The position numbers and the translations under genes are program-made. From a virus, in IMG/VR virus record IMGVR_UViG_3300033144_005375, positions 1-64,000 of that record: 64,000 bases of DNA, one strand, 5' to 3'. Below are positions 32,880-41,755 of this stretch, in pieces. The notes beneath the pieces are model-generated. The model searched no databases and was not told where the DNA came from. It was given only the letters and a program-made list of their open reading frames with translations. How positions within the stretch are numbered: the stretch's first letter is position 1; every line of letters starts with the position of its first letter.

Positions 32880-35762
32880 CTATGGGCGGACAGCAATGAA
32901 CTGTGGCTGGAACAGGACCAGCGGAGAGGTGTCAGCCCCGTCCGCACCCTGGAGGATGCCCAGGAGGTAGATGACGTTGCCGGACCCCGTGGGGGCCGTC
33001 AGCGTGGCTTCTCCGGCCGTAGCGCTGACGAAGACAGGACTTCCATTGCTGGCAGCAGCCGGTGCCGCGGCGAAAGACATCGCCACCAGAGAGCCTGCTA
33101 CGGTGAAGACTTTGACCGGAGTGGTGTCGGCGGCTGTGAAAGCAACGATGCCGACAGCCAGGCCATCCAGGGTCGTACCCGTATTAGAATCCGCCAAAAT
33201 GGCATCACCTGTGGTGGCTTCGATGGTCACAATGTCTCCCACCGTAAGGGCCTCACCTGCGGTAAGGGTGAGTCCGGCACCACTTGCCACGATGTCAACG
33301 AACTGACCCATATCAACGGACGGAGAGGCCGCCGTTGAGTCAAACGTCATGTACGTGTTCGCACCATCGTCGATCACCATTGCCGTTGAGTTGGCAGCTT
33401 CAAATGTGACCGTGATGTCGTCAGCCGAATTGATGTCAATCGTGCCCGACGTGGTGGTTTCCAGGGTCAGGCTGGCAGCAGCAACCGAGAAGTTCGATGC
33501 GGCACCAGCGTCGAGAGAGATGGCCTCCGTGCCAGATACATCGAAATCACCTTCAGCAGCCGAAGTGGTGATCGTGTTTCCAGCCACATACGCCTCTTGC
33601 AAGGTCTCAGTCGTATCCCCTGTTGCAATCTGCTCCCAAGTTGAGCCGTCATCTCCCGCACCGTTGGCATCCACCTGAATGTACGCACGACCACCAGTTG
33701 CAGCAGTCGTTCCGTCGTTGAAGAAGAACACCGAACCAGCAGTTGCTGTGTGACTCGGCACCGTAGACCCGGCATAGAGGTCAGAGTTACCTCCACCCCC
33801 ACTGCCCGTCAGGCCCAGCATGATCTCATCGGCATCGAATGCCCCGGTGATGTCCACGCTTCCGTGAACACCGGTCGTGAAACCATCGCCGGGCGCCAGG
33901 GTGATGCTCGCACCATCCGCAGTGCCAGCCGTCGAGCTACCTGCGGTAATGGTGATGTCGTTACCCGAGGCATCAGCCAGGTCAGCGGTATCCACCGTGA
34001 CGGTCGTGCCGGCGTTGATGTCTACGGTCGTGGCCGCTGTGACATCTACCTCGGCTGCCGAAGACAGAAGCAAATCACCACTTGTTGCGGTGGAGACCGT
34101 CAGGTTGCCGCTTGTGGCTGTGACATTGGATACCCCAGTACCGTCAATGCTGAAAGCGCCCGTCGACAACATGTCGAACGTGCCCGTCACGTCGATGTCC
34201 ATACCCGCACCAGCGTTCATGTCCACCAGAGCGACACCATCAAGGAGAAGCGTTCCACTGGTTGTGGTGCTCAGGGTCAGGGAAGCCGCATCAACCGTGA
34301 AATTGGAGGCGCTAGAAGCATCAAGGCTGATTGCCTCAGTACCAGAAACATCCAGAGAACCATTTACAGCATCCGTGACGATGGTATTGCCCGCCACGTA
34401 GGAGAGCTGAAGCGAATTGCCAGCACCCGTGCCTACAACGGTCCAAGCCGTCGCAGCGGCACCGGTCTTGATGTACATTTCACCGGAAGTGCCGGCGTTT
34501 GCAACATCGCGGTGATAGATCGATCCGACAACGGCTGCGACGCCTGCGGCGGCCGTTGGGTCAACCCCACCAACGAAAACGCTGTAACTGTCTCCGCCCG
34601 TGCCGGAGTTCGTGTAAGTAGCAAACGCCGTCACCTGATCCACGGTGGAGTCAAACGTGAAAGCGCCTGTGCCCGCATCGAAGTTCACCGAAGTAGCGCC
34701 TGTGACGTTACCCATCGTGATGGTTCGTGCTGCGGCCCCAGTGCCGATGTCGATAGCAAAAGCGTCAGCATCGTTTCCGATGCTCAAAGCTCCAGCCGAA
34801 GAGTTGATCTCAACTCCGTCGATGCCATCAATCAGGGCGCTGCCTGATGTGGTCGTCGAAAGCGTTAAATCCCCGGCGTCTACGGTGACGTTTGATGCTG
34901 CCGTACCGTCGATGGAGAACCCATTGGTCCCCGTCATCTGAACATCAAAAATCGTGCTATCGAAATCGAACGGGGAATCGAGATCGATCCCACCCGAAGT
35001 CGTGATGACGAAAGTTTCGGTGCCGGCAAAAGTGACGTTGCCTTCACCCGCCGAGGTGGTGATGGTGTTGCCTTGGATATAGGCTTCCTGAAGGTCCACC
35101 ACCCCCTGCATCGTGATGGTCGTGTACGTGAGGCCCGTGGTCGTGGCCCCTGTGTACGACTCCCAATCTCCACTGGAGTTGCCACGCAAGACGTTGACGT
35201 TGACGAGTGTGATCCCGCCCGCGACCGTCGTGTCCGTCACAAAATCGTTCGTGAACCAATCCTGTGTATTGGCGAAAGTTCCCAGACCGCGAATCGTGAG
35301 GACATTGGCGGCATGGCTCTCGACCTCAAAAAGACCATCGTTGGAGGGGTTATCCGCCCCATCCACCTGGATGATGTCACCCGCCGAGAAAGTCGCACCA
35401 CCCGTCGTACTCACCGTTGCATTCGCAGCGCCCGCACGCGCAACGAAACCAGTAGCCGCCACCGTGTCGGTCGTCGCGGTCGGCAGCACGTTGACGACAA
35501 AACCGCCAGTTTGCGCCACAGCAACGGTGTAGTCCGCATTCAGGTACAGATGGTTGTCTCTGATGTTGACTGCTTCGGAGTGGACCGTGAAAGTCGTACC
35601 GTTGACGGTCAAATTCCCGGCGATGACCACACTCGCCCCGGACACCCACGCCCAGTCATTGCTGGTTTCGATGATGTCAGGTGTTCCTCCCGTCTCAGGA
35701 GTCCGAGACAGACCTGTCGTAAGATCTAAAAGGAGAAGGTTATCGGTTTGTGTGCCAGCCAT
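32880..35762 (-). CDS. Long repeat-bearing tail fibre
   Basis: 960 residues. It has four imperfect repeats built around (A/T)SN(F/V)TV-A--LTLSTTTSG, interleaved with three copies of Y(V/I)-GNTI-T, consistent with a trimeric fibrous shaft. The C-terminal 110 residues (from GDIVTIEATTGDAILADS) end in ILQGADGADTSPLVLFQPQF and are clearly homologous to the end of the next gene, so two fibres share a tip domain. The N-terminus is similar to that of the 329-residue fibre. Start ATG at 35762. Confidence 0.75.
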   Translation of the reverse strand: MAGTQTDNLLLLDLTTGLSRTPETGGTPDIIETSNDWAWVSGASVVIAGNLTVNGTTFTVHSEAVNIRDNHLYLNADYTVAVAQTGGFVVNVLPTATTDTVAATGFVARAGAANATVSTTGGATFSAGDIIQVDGADNPSNDGLFEVESHAANVLTIRGLGTFANTQDWFTNDFVTDTTVAGGITLVNVNVLRGNSSGDWESYTGATTTGLTYTTITMQGVVDLQEAYIQGNTITTSAGEGNVTFAGTETFVITTSGGIDLDSPFDFDSTIFDVQMTGTNGFSIDGTAASNVTVDAGDLTLSTTTSGSALIDGIDGVEINSSAGALSIGNDADAFAIDIGTGAAARTITMGNVTGATSVNFDAGTGAFTFDSTVDQVTAFATYTNSGTGGDSYSVFVGGVDPTAAAGVAAVVGSIYHRDVANAGTSGEMYIKTGAAATAWTVVGTGAGNSLQLSYVAGNTIVTDAVNGSLDVSGTEAISLDASSASNFTVDAASLTLSTTTSGTLLLDGVALVDMNAGAGMDIDVTGTFDMLSTGAFSIDGTGVSNVTATSGNLTVSTATSGDLLLSSAAEVDVTAATTVDINAGTTVTVDTADLADASGNDITITAGSSTAGTADGASITLAPGDGFTTGVHGSVDITGAFDADEIMLGLTGSGGGGNSDLYAGSTVPSHTATAGSVFFFNDGTTAATGGRAYIQVDANGAGDDGSTWEQIATGDTTETLQEAYVAGNTITTSAAEGDFDVSGTEAISLDAGAASNFSVAAASLTLETTTSGTIDINSADDITVTFEAANSTAMVIDDGANTYMTFDSTAASPSVDMGQFVDIVASGAGLTLTAGEALTVGDIVTIEATTGDAILADSNTGTTLDGLAVGIVAFTAADTTPVKVFTVAGSLVAMSFAAAPAAASNGSPVFVSATAGEATLTAPTGSGNVIYLLGILQGADGADTSPLVLFQPQFIAVRP

Positions 35763-35774
35763 GGTCTTGTTCCT

Positions 35775-37463
35775 TTATCGGCGTTGCGCGATGAACTGAG
35801 GACGGAACACGACGGTTGGAGTCGTCGTGGCTCCGTCGGCACCTTGCAAGGTGCCGATGGTGAAAATCGTATTGCCCGAAGTGGTGGGCGGGGTGGGGGT
35901 TGCGAATCCTGAAATTGCTGAGATAAAAACGAGGCTTCCGTTCAACGCTCCTGCGGGAGCGGCGCTGAATCTCACAACCGGGCAAGTGCCTGATTTGGTG
36001 ACAACCTCTACAGAGGCACCTAGAAGAACGGTCTCGTTTGCGACGCCAATCACCTCCCAATTAGCCCCGGCAATAGAGGAATCCGCGCGGATGGCATCTC
36101 CTGCGGCGTCGAGAGCCACCAGATCCCCTATTGTGAGGGCTTCTCCGGCAGTAAAGGTCTTGACCTCCAGATTGCCGAGCGCGTTATCGAGGCCCGCCAG
36201 GTGCGCCGTCAGTTCTTCAACACTCGTGACTTCCGGGGGAGTGGTGTCTCGCGTGTAATTCGTCGGGATATACGTGATGTCGAGGATGTCCCCGTCAATC
36301 TCGTCCGTTCCATTGTGAACATGTGTGGGGGCATGAGGCGCAGGGATCGGATTGCCGAAACTCAGGATCCCAAAACTGTCCGTGATGATGGCTTGCCCCG
36401 CGGTGCCGTCCGCATTCGGCCAAGTCAGCCCATCAATGATCACATTGTCACCAACGCCGGCTCCTGGATCGAGCACCAGATCGGTAACACCGATGATGCT
36501 GTCCCCAGTGGACACGCTAATGTTAGTGCCTCCTGTGACGTTCCCTAGTATGAGCGTCTGAGCCAGAGTCTCTCCGCCACCACCACCACCAGGGATGGTG
36601 ATGTCCACGGCACCAGCACCCGCCGTGCTTGCGGTGACTCCAGCGCCAATGAAATCGAACGACGTGACCGCAGCATCGACAAGGACACCTTCGTCGAACA
36701 CCGCAACCGAACCGCCCCCACCACCTCCAGCGTTGGGGAAGAACTGGCCGCCGATGTAACCGAAGACGTTGGTCCCGAAACCCCCAACATCCCCTGTCGA
36801 GTTGAACTGGGAAACGACCCGACCTTCGGTGAGGCACAGATTGATCCCCGTGAGCGTAACCAAAGGGAGAGGAGCTCCCGTTGGGAGGGGAACTTCAATG
36901 AGGTAAGAGCCCGGATCAGCACCACTCAAACCGTCCCCTGGAATGGCTGCCGAGATGACGTACTCGCCGTCGAACTCCCGATACGCAGCCGGCACCCCTG
37001 GGGCCGAGAACCCAGTGATGGTGACGGGCTCGCCGACCATGAACCCGATCGAGTCAAGGAGGGTGGGGATCACGTTGTCGGGAATGACGAACCGAAGCGT
37101 CTCCGCCCCTCGTTCGACATTGAGAACCGCAGGCCGGAGGGCTTGCCCCGTTCCTGCTGGGCCGCCACAATTCCCTTTGTCACGAAACTGGAGGATGATC
37201 TCCGTCGTGATCAGCCCCTGCTTTGTGAAAATGCAGATGTCCCCTTCGTGCCAGGACACGAAAGTGCGCGTGGACATGGGGATGTCCACCGGTGGCAACG
37301 TCGTACCGGCGCCAAACGGAATTGGAACCGCTCGAGTACGATTCTTCTGAATCGTGATCTCGTCGAGATCGTAAAGAGTCACCGACGCCGGATTAGGGCG
37401 CCCGTCGGCGTAGACCCCTGTGTGGGTACACCGGACGATCAGAACGGCGACAATGTTGCTCAT
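35775..37463 (-). CDS. Tail fibre with shared C-terminal tip domain
   Basis: 562 residues. The N-terminal 260 residues form a distinct beta-rich domain (MSNIVAVLIVRCTHTGVYAD, VSWHEGDICIFTKQG). A glycine-rich linker (GGGGGSVAVFDEG) leads to a middle segment with HAPTHVHNGTDEIDGDILDI, a fibre motif whose HxH can bind metal in trimeric needles. The last 110 residues (EALTIGDLVALDAAGDAI to QGADGATTTPTVVFRPQF) match the tip of the 960-residue fibre. First gene of the fibre run on this strand. Confidence 0.7.
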   Translation of the reverse strand: MSNIVAVLIVRCTHTGVYADGRPNPASVTLYDLDEITIQKNRTRAVPIPFGAGTTLPPVDIPMSTRTFVSWHEGDICIFTKQGLITTEIILQFRDKGNCGGPAGTGQALRPAVLNVERGAETLRFVIPDNVIPTLLDSIGFMVGEPVTITGFSAPGVPAAYREFDGEYVISAAIPGDGLSGADPGSYLIEVPLPTGAPLPLVTLTGINLCLTEGRVVSQFNSTGDVGGFGTNVFGYIGGQFFPNAGGGGGGSVAVFDEGVLVDAAVTSFDFIGAGVTASTAGAGAVDITIPGGGGGGETLAQTLILGNVTGGTNISVSTGDSIIGVTDLVLDPGAGVGDNVIIDGLTWPNADGTAGQAIITDSFGILSFGNPIPAPHAPTHVHNGTDEIDGDILDITYIPTNYTRDTTPPEVTSVEELTAHLAGLDNALGNLEVKTFTAGEALTIGDLVALDAAGDAIRADSSIAGANWEVIGVANETVLLGASVEVVTKSGTCPVVRFSAAPAGALNGSLVFISAISGFATPTPPTTSGNTIFTIGTLQGADGATTTPTVVFRPQFIAQRR

Positions 37464-37526
37464 GAGAGGGTCCGAAGGCGGGATACACGAATCCCTACCT
37501 ACGCCCTGCTATCGAGCGAAAACCGA

Positions 37527-37547
37527 GCAAAACGGCCCTTGCGGGCC
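37527..37547 (-). terminator. Rho-independent terminator after the second nuclease gene
   Basis: On the minus strand GGCCC-GCAA-GGGCC forms a perfect five-pair stem with a tetraloop, followed by GTTTTG. It lies about 20 bases after the stop at 37567, so it would end the nuclease message before the fibre genes. Confidence 0.65.
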
Positions 37548-37566
37548 AGGCGCATTCTAGAGCGAC

Positions 37567-39249
37567 TTACGTCAAGAATTCAGCCAACCGTGTTTTCACG
37601 TTCCCAGGAACGGTCTTGACCTCGGATTCCCAGATCACCAGGCACTCGAGCCCAACCTCAGCGTACGCCTCGATGAGTTCTTGCTCGTGCTCCTCGGGCC
37701 ACATATCGGTGAACTTTTCACTATGCCAGTAGTCCCCGTTGACTTCCACTACCTTGCGGAGATCGCGAAAAGGGTGATCAGGGACCGGTCCGCGCAGCAC
37801 AAAATCAGGGTTCTTGTGTCGCCCTAGCCGCGGGAGCCATCGCCAAAACCTCCGATCTCCCGTGTACATGAGCCGAGGTTCGAGCTCTTGGACTAAGCGT
37901 TCCGGAACGTTTGGGCCTCGTTGATTGGCCTGGGCATGCAACATCAGTCGAGCGTATTCCCGATCCTGCATCGGGTGCGTCATCCCGTAACGCTCAACCA
38001 GGTCCTCAACCGTCTCGGCGTCCTCGTCGTACGTGGGGAATTCGTGGCCTACTTTGGAAAAGCACTCCCGCAGGATCTTCTCCTTCACCCGCGGCCATGC
38101 AAACGGGTTGTCGTCTCCCCGAAGAACCGGACGCTTGCCTACCAACGCTTCTTGAATCTGGACATAGAGCCGAGATCCCCGCGAGAAGATCTCGGGATCT
38201 CCATATCGTTCAGTGTTTGTCCGACCAGTCTTCCCTCGTGTTTCTTTGTCTTGCTGGGGGTTCTCAACTCCCCACCGGTCCAACATCGTACGCATTCGAC
38301 GAAACCGCGCCACGGCACCAAAATCACGCACCATCCACGCGATACATATCTGCCGGTGACGCTTCATCTGCGTGAGACTTGTACTCTCGTGGCCGCACAG
38401 GCACAGCTCAGGGACCTCTGTGTTAGGCCACCCCTCACAAATCGCCTTGTGGCGACTCGTGACCTTCGTGAAAGCCTCGTCGCAGTGAGGGCAAATCTCG
38501 TAACTCCCAGAAGCAATCAGGGCTTCTCGATGACGCCGCTCACGCTCGCCACGTTTCCGCGACAACTCCAGAAACCATGCAGGAGCCCGTAAGAAAGACC
38601 GCGCCCCGTGGCGCTCCAAGGTGGTCTGCTCGGTACGTGCCCGAATCTCAGGTACCTGCTGGGGATTCTCGGCGCCGTGCCGCTCCTTCATGGTGCGCCG
38701 GATCTTGGTTTTGATCGGTTCAGAGGCGAAGACGTTCTCGGCCCCGTACCGCTCGAGGTTCGTCTTGGCTCGGCGCCGCTTCACCGCCTTCGCCTGAAGA
38801 TGGTGATCGACGCCGTACTTCTTCTGCGCGGCCTGACGGGTCTTCTCTTTAACCTCGTCACTTTGACCGACGTTATCGACGCCGTACTTCTTCTGCGTCG
38901 TCTTCTTACGCTTGGCGCCTGACGACCGAGCAACGACAGGAGCCCTGGGGAACTGAGCTTCGTACTCTTTCCGTTTCATGCCCTCGTGGGCCCGTTTGAG
39001 ATGATCACTCAGACGTTTCACACGAATTTGTGTGCCCTCAGCCGCACAGAGAAGGCACCCGACGTAGTCCTCGTTCTCGACCTTCTCAGAAGCCCACAGG
39101 CCGCGCTGAAAGTGCCTGTCGAAGTTGAACTCCGACGGAGACACCCCAATCACCTCGTCCCATTTGGAGCAGCCGTTCGTGTGCTTCGGGATAGCCTTGG
39201 AAGACGAAAGGACTTTCTGACAAGCGGGGCAGCACACTACCGAAAGCAA
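37567..39249 (-). CDS. Zinc-finger homing-endonuclease-like protein (Vsr-like nuclease)
   Basis: 560 residues, TTG start at 39249. The order is: zinc finger at the N-terminus (CPAC...H..GC), a second finger (CLLC...HLKRAH), then four 25-30-residue repeats with (K/R)YG(V/A)(D/E)N---SDEVK cores as seen in NUMOD-type DNA-binding arrays of phage homing enzymes, further C2HC fingers (CPHCDEAF, CLCGHESTS), a fifth repeat, and a C-terminal nuclease core: NPDFVL (D482), VVEVNGDYWHS (E502, H509). That core fits the Vsr/MutH-like PD-(D/E)XK fold. It lies alone between fibre and neck-type genes and has its own terminator, as a free-standing mobile gene would. Confidence 0.75.
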   Translation of the reverse strand: MLSVVCCPACQKVLSSSKAIPKHTNGCSKWDEVIGVSPSEFNFDRHFQRGLWASEKVENEDYVGCLLCAAEGTQIRVKRLSDHLKRAHEGMKRKEYEAQFPRAPVVARSSGAKRKKTTQKKYGVDNVGQSDEVKEKTRQAAQKKYGVDHHLQAKAVKRRRAKTNLERYGAENVFASEPIKTKIRRTMKERHGAENPQQVPEIRARTEQTTLERHGARSFLRAPAWFLELSRKRGERERRHREALIASGSYEICPHCDEAFTKVTSRHKAICEGWPNTEVPELCLCGHESTSLTQMKRHRQICIAWMVRDFGAVARFRRMRTMLDRWGVENPQQDKETRGKTGRTNTERYGDPEIFSRGSRLYVQIQEALVGKRPVLRGDDNPFAWPRVKEKILRECFSKVGHEFPTYDEDAETVEDLVERYGMTHPMQDREYARLMLHAQANQRGPNVPERLVQELEPRLMYTGDRRFWRWLPRLGRHKNPDFVLRGPVPDHPFRDLRKVVEVNGDYWHSEKFTDMWPEEHEQELIEAYAEVGLECLVIWESEVKTVPGNVKTRLAEFLT

Positions 39250-39287
39250 ATCTAGCTTGCTTCTAAGTTGTTGAAATCATTGAGTTT

Positions 39288-40196
39288 TTACACAAACGAG
39301 CGGGGCGATAAAATTCCCCGGCCGACCTGGGGACCGAAGGCAGATCGCACACCGAAGCCAAACTTCGGCTGCTGCAACCCACGAATGAATTTCACGGTAC
39401 GCGCCTTGGCCTCTGTGGCCTTGTCGAGCTGCCCCTCAGCGTTCTGCTTCAAACTCTCGTACTTGCTAGACTTCTCGATGCTGAGGCTGATCCCGCCAAT
39501 GCTGTAGTCAAACTCGTCGTGCACCCAATTGATGCTGAGCGCGAACAGGGCATGGACGGCAGCACCCCACAGGATGAACGTGCGCCACACCGGCTTGCGG
39601 GCGCACAGATCGTTCAGGGTGCGGATACCCTCCGTCTCCGGCGGCATCGCGTTGAACCAGTCCAGGGCCATCTCGAGGTAGCACAGAAGCTCGTGGTCCT
39701 CCCAGACGTACCCGAAAACCCGGTTGTACTTCTTGATGACCCCCTCCTGCGTAGGAGGGCGGAAATGGTAGTTCCGGTCGGGGTTATTGTCCCGAAGCAT
39801 GATCCGGAGTTTTTCGATCAAATCCTTCTCGCACTTCGACAAAAGTCGCTGCCCCAAGGTGCTGGTCGCAGGGTCGATGACCCCAAACTCCTGCACGACC
39901 TCTTGGACCTCATCCATCAAGGACTTGCGGAACGACCAACGGATTCGGTAGTCGCCCGCAGTGACCCCAGGAGGCACCATGATGGCCGCGTAGTACTCGC
40001 CCACCGCAGGGTTCTGAGGAGCCCTCTCGGCCGGTCCTACGAGCACCTCGATGCCTGGTGGGCCCTGGCTCTGATCCACGTAGTACAGCGCGTAGTTGAT
40101 TTCGGCCGCGTTGCAAGGGACGCCGAGTTCGTCCACCAGGAAGATCTTGAGATCGTTCCTACCGAGTTCTTGCCCAACAGTGAAGCATACGGCCAC
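39288..40196 (-). CDS. Neck/adaptor-like virion protein
   Basis: 302 residues. The N-terminal 110 residues are a beta domain (NDLKIFLVDELGVPCNAAEI, YYAAIMVPPGVTAGDYRIRW). The middle is helical (CEKDLIEKLRIMLRDNNPDR, CYLEMALDWFNAMPPETEG) and the C-terminus is basic. The beta domain followed by a helical adaptor-like segment resembles proteins found next to head-tail connectors in large myoviruses; no exact family is assigned. ATG at 40196, three bases after the upstream stop. Confidence 0.55.
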   Translation of the reverse strand: MAVCFTVGQELGRNDLKIFLVDELGVPCNAAEINYALYYVDQSQGPPGIEVLVGPAERAPQNPAVGEYYAAIMVPPGVTAGDYRIRWSFRKSLMDEVQEVVQEFGVIDPATSTLGQRLLSKCEKDLIEKLRIMLRDNNPDRNYHFRPPTQEGVIKKYNRVFGYVWEDHELLCYLEMALDWFNAMPPETEGIRTLNDLCARKPVWRTFILWGAAVHALFALSINWVHDEFDYSIGGISLSIEKSSKYESLKQNAEGQLDKATEAKARTVKFIRGLQQPKFGFGVRSAFGPQVGRGILSPRSFV

Positions 40197-40199
40197 GGC

Positions 40200-40715
40200 C
40201 TACAACCTTATGTCGCCGAGCTCGAAAGTGTCGGCCACCGAGATCGGCAATTCTTCGCCACTCGAGGTGTCTTTCACTTCAATTTCGACCCCTTTCCCGG
40301 TTTCGGTTTTCACGTTGACTTCGGATTCGACCTCGATCTTGACCTTCATCTCGTGAGGTGCGGCCGGAGGGCCGTCGTCGAGGAGGTTCTTGCTCTTGGT
40401 CACCCACTCGTCCATGACGTGCAGGAGGTCGTCCAGGAACTGCTCGTCCGATTGGTCGATCGATTTGTACTGAATGAGCCGCGTGTAGATCTCGGTCTTC
40501 CCTTTGAAGGCCGCCTCGATCCCTTCTTTGGTGGTCTTCCCGAGGTCGTCGATCACACCCACGCTTGTCACAGCCGCATCAAGCTGGGGGAGAACTTCTT
40601 GCTCGATCGCCTTGCGCGCCAAAGGTGACACGGCCAGAAGCGCCGTCTTCTCCCGTTCGGAGGCGACGTGCTGCTGGACCGAATCGTCCCCTTGGATGAA
40701 CTGCTCAAGGCGCAT
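40200..40715 (-). CDS. Hypothetical virion-block protein
   Basis: 171 residues. Residues 1-110 are helical and acidic (ALLAVSPLARKAIEQEVLPQ, DQSDEQFLDDLLHVMDEWVT). Residues 125-171 form a beta segment with alternating charges (KVKIEVESEVNVKTETGKGV). It is tightly coupled to both neighbours. No recognised family. Confidence 0.55.
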   Translation of the reverse strand: MRLEQFIQGDDSVQQHVASEREKTALLAVSPLARKAIEQEVLPQLDAAVTSVGVIDDLGKTTKEGIEAAFKGKTEIYTRLIQYKSIDQSDEQFLDDLLHVMDEWVTKSKNLLDDGPPAAPHEMKVKIEVESEVNVKTETGKGVEIEVKDTSSGEELPISVADTFELGDIRL

Positions 40716-40721
40716 TGAAAA

Positions 40722-40970
40722 TCACTTGTCCTCGTGAGTCAGGGCCTTCATGACCTTGATCTCGTCAGCGTACGTGAGAGCCGAGACCTTGCTGGTGCGG
40801 TTGTAATACTGATCCCGAAGGTCACGCATGGACGCGCTGTCCGCTTCCCCAAAAAGGAAGTAGACACGTCCCCCATCTCGTTGCGTGCCAGTCAGTTTCA
40901 CTCCTGCGACCTTGAGGTATGCGCCGTAATACAGGTCCGAAGTCCTGTAGCCGGTCTTTTCGTCTGTCAT
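40722..40970 (-). CDS. DUF5659-like small protein
   Basis: 82 residues: YRTSDLYYGAYLKVAGVKLT, then a turn and RVYFLFGEAD, ending ADEIKVMKALTHED. The sequence of Y.T.DLY-A-YL---G--L, a YF-F strand and a C-terminal helical segment is that of the DUF5659 family, which is found in phage neck regions and whose role is unknown. I assign this from memory of the pattern. It is preceded by a UUCG-like hairpin in the gap upstream. Confidence 0.6.
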   Translation of the reverse strand: MTDEKTGYRTSDLYYGAYLKVAGVKLTGTQRDGGRVYFLFGEADSASMRDLRDQYYNRTSKVSALTYADEIKVMKALTHEDK

Positions 40971-41006
40971 TTTCCATCTCCGTTCGTATGTTTGGTTATT
41001 TGACCG

Positions 41007-41019
41007 TCCCAGAAAGGGA
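41007..41019 (-). promoter_or_regulatory. Hairpin related to the UUCG element, copy 4
   Basis: On the minus strand TCCC-TTTCT-GGGA is followed by CGGTCAAATAACC, matching the 3' flank of the other copies even though the loop differs. It lies in the 72-bp gap after the 230-residue virion protein gene and before the DUF5659-like gene. Confidence 0.4.
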
Positions 41020-41042
41020 GGAAGACGTAGGCCGATGACGAC

Positions 41043-41735
41043 CTACGGGAAGACCGTGCCGGTTTCGTCGTAGACCCCGACAGCCGACCCCGTGGTGGGG
41101 ACGCCGAGCACGTTGTCGTACGTGAAATTCGCGGACTTGAGCAGCGAGATATTGCCGTTCAAGTTCGAGACCTTGAACCGACCAATGTCGTAGAGCGGCG
41201 TGTAGGTGCCTTGCACGAAAGCGCCAGCGCCTCCGTCAAAATCACCAGCGCCGTCAGAGATCGCCGCACCCGCCGGAATCACGTACTGATTGCCCGCCAA
41301 GACGCTCAAAAGCTCGCTCAGAACACCCGTCGAGCCTCCACCGGTCAAAGAGGTGCCGCCCACAACAGCCGCCAGGACGACATTCACAGCCGCGAGATCC
41401 AGAATGGTGCCCGCCTGTGCGATCACCACGAGCGCCGCCGCAGCAGTGTCAGCTTCGGTACCGCTGAACACGGCAGAAGTCGCAACACCAGTCGTGTCGA
41501 TGTTGCCAATCAGATAGGCCGCGACACCTGTCAGATCGACGGCCGCAACGAGCGGAGGACCGGCCGTAACACCAGCCGCGATCAAAGGCTGCGGGATGTT
41601 GTGGATGTACCCCGTCTGGCCAGGACCAGGCGTGTAGATCTGGTTCCGGCTCGAGGTGTTCGGCCAAAGGTCGACCACCTGGAGAGTCCCAGAGGGAATG
41701 TCAGTCCGACGCATGATGAGAAACATTTGGGCCAT
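41043..41735 (-). CDS. Virion protein, paralogue 4 of a tandem family
   Basis: 230 residues. The N-terminus (MAQMFLIMRRTDIPSGTLQV, VDLWPNTSSRNQ) matches those of the next three upstream genes (MPYII(M)(K/R)R(S/T)D(I/V)P-G-LQ). The middle is alanine-rich and helical, the end beta-rich (FKVSNLNGNISLLKSANFTY, VYDETGTVF). The family's conserved N-terminus suggests a common docking site in the virion; the variable middle suggests different exposed domains. It is last and followed by a hairpin. Confidence 0.65.
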   Translation of the reverse strand: MAQMFLIMRRTDIPSGTLQVVDLWPNTSSRNQIYTPGPGQTGYIHNIPQPLIAAGVTAGPPLVAAVDLTGVAAYLIGNIDTTGVATSAVFSGTEADTAAAALVVIAQAGTILDLAAVNVVLAAVVGGTSLTGGGSTGVLSELLSVLAGNQYVIPAGAAISDGAGDFDGGAGAFVQGTYTPLYDIGRFKVSNLNGNISLLKSANFTYDNVLGVPTTGSAVGVYDETGTVFP

Positions 41736-41755
41736 TGTCTTGTCTCCTTGGGTTT

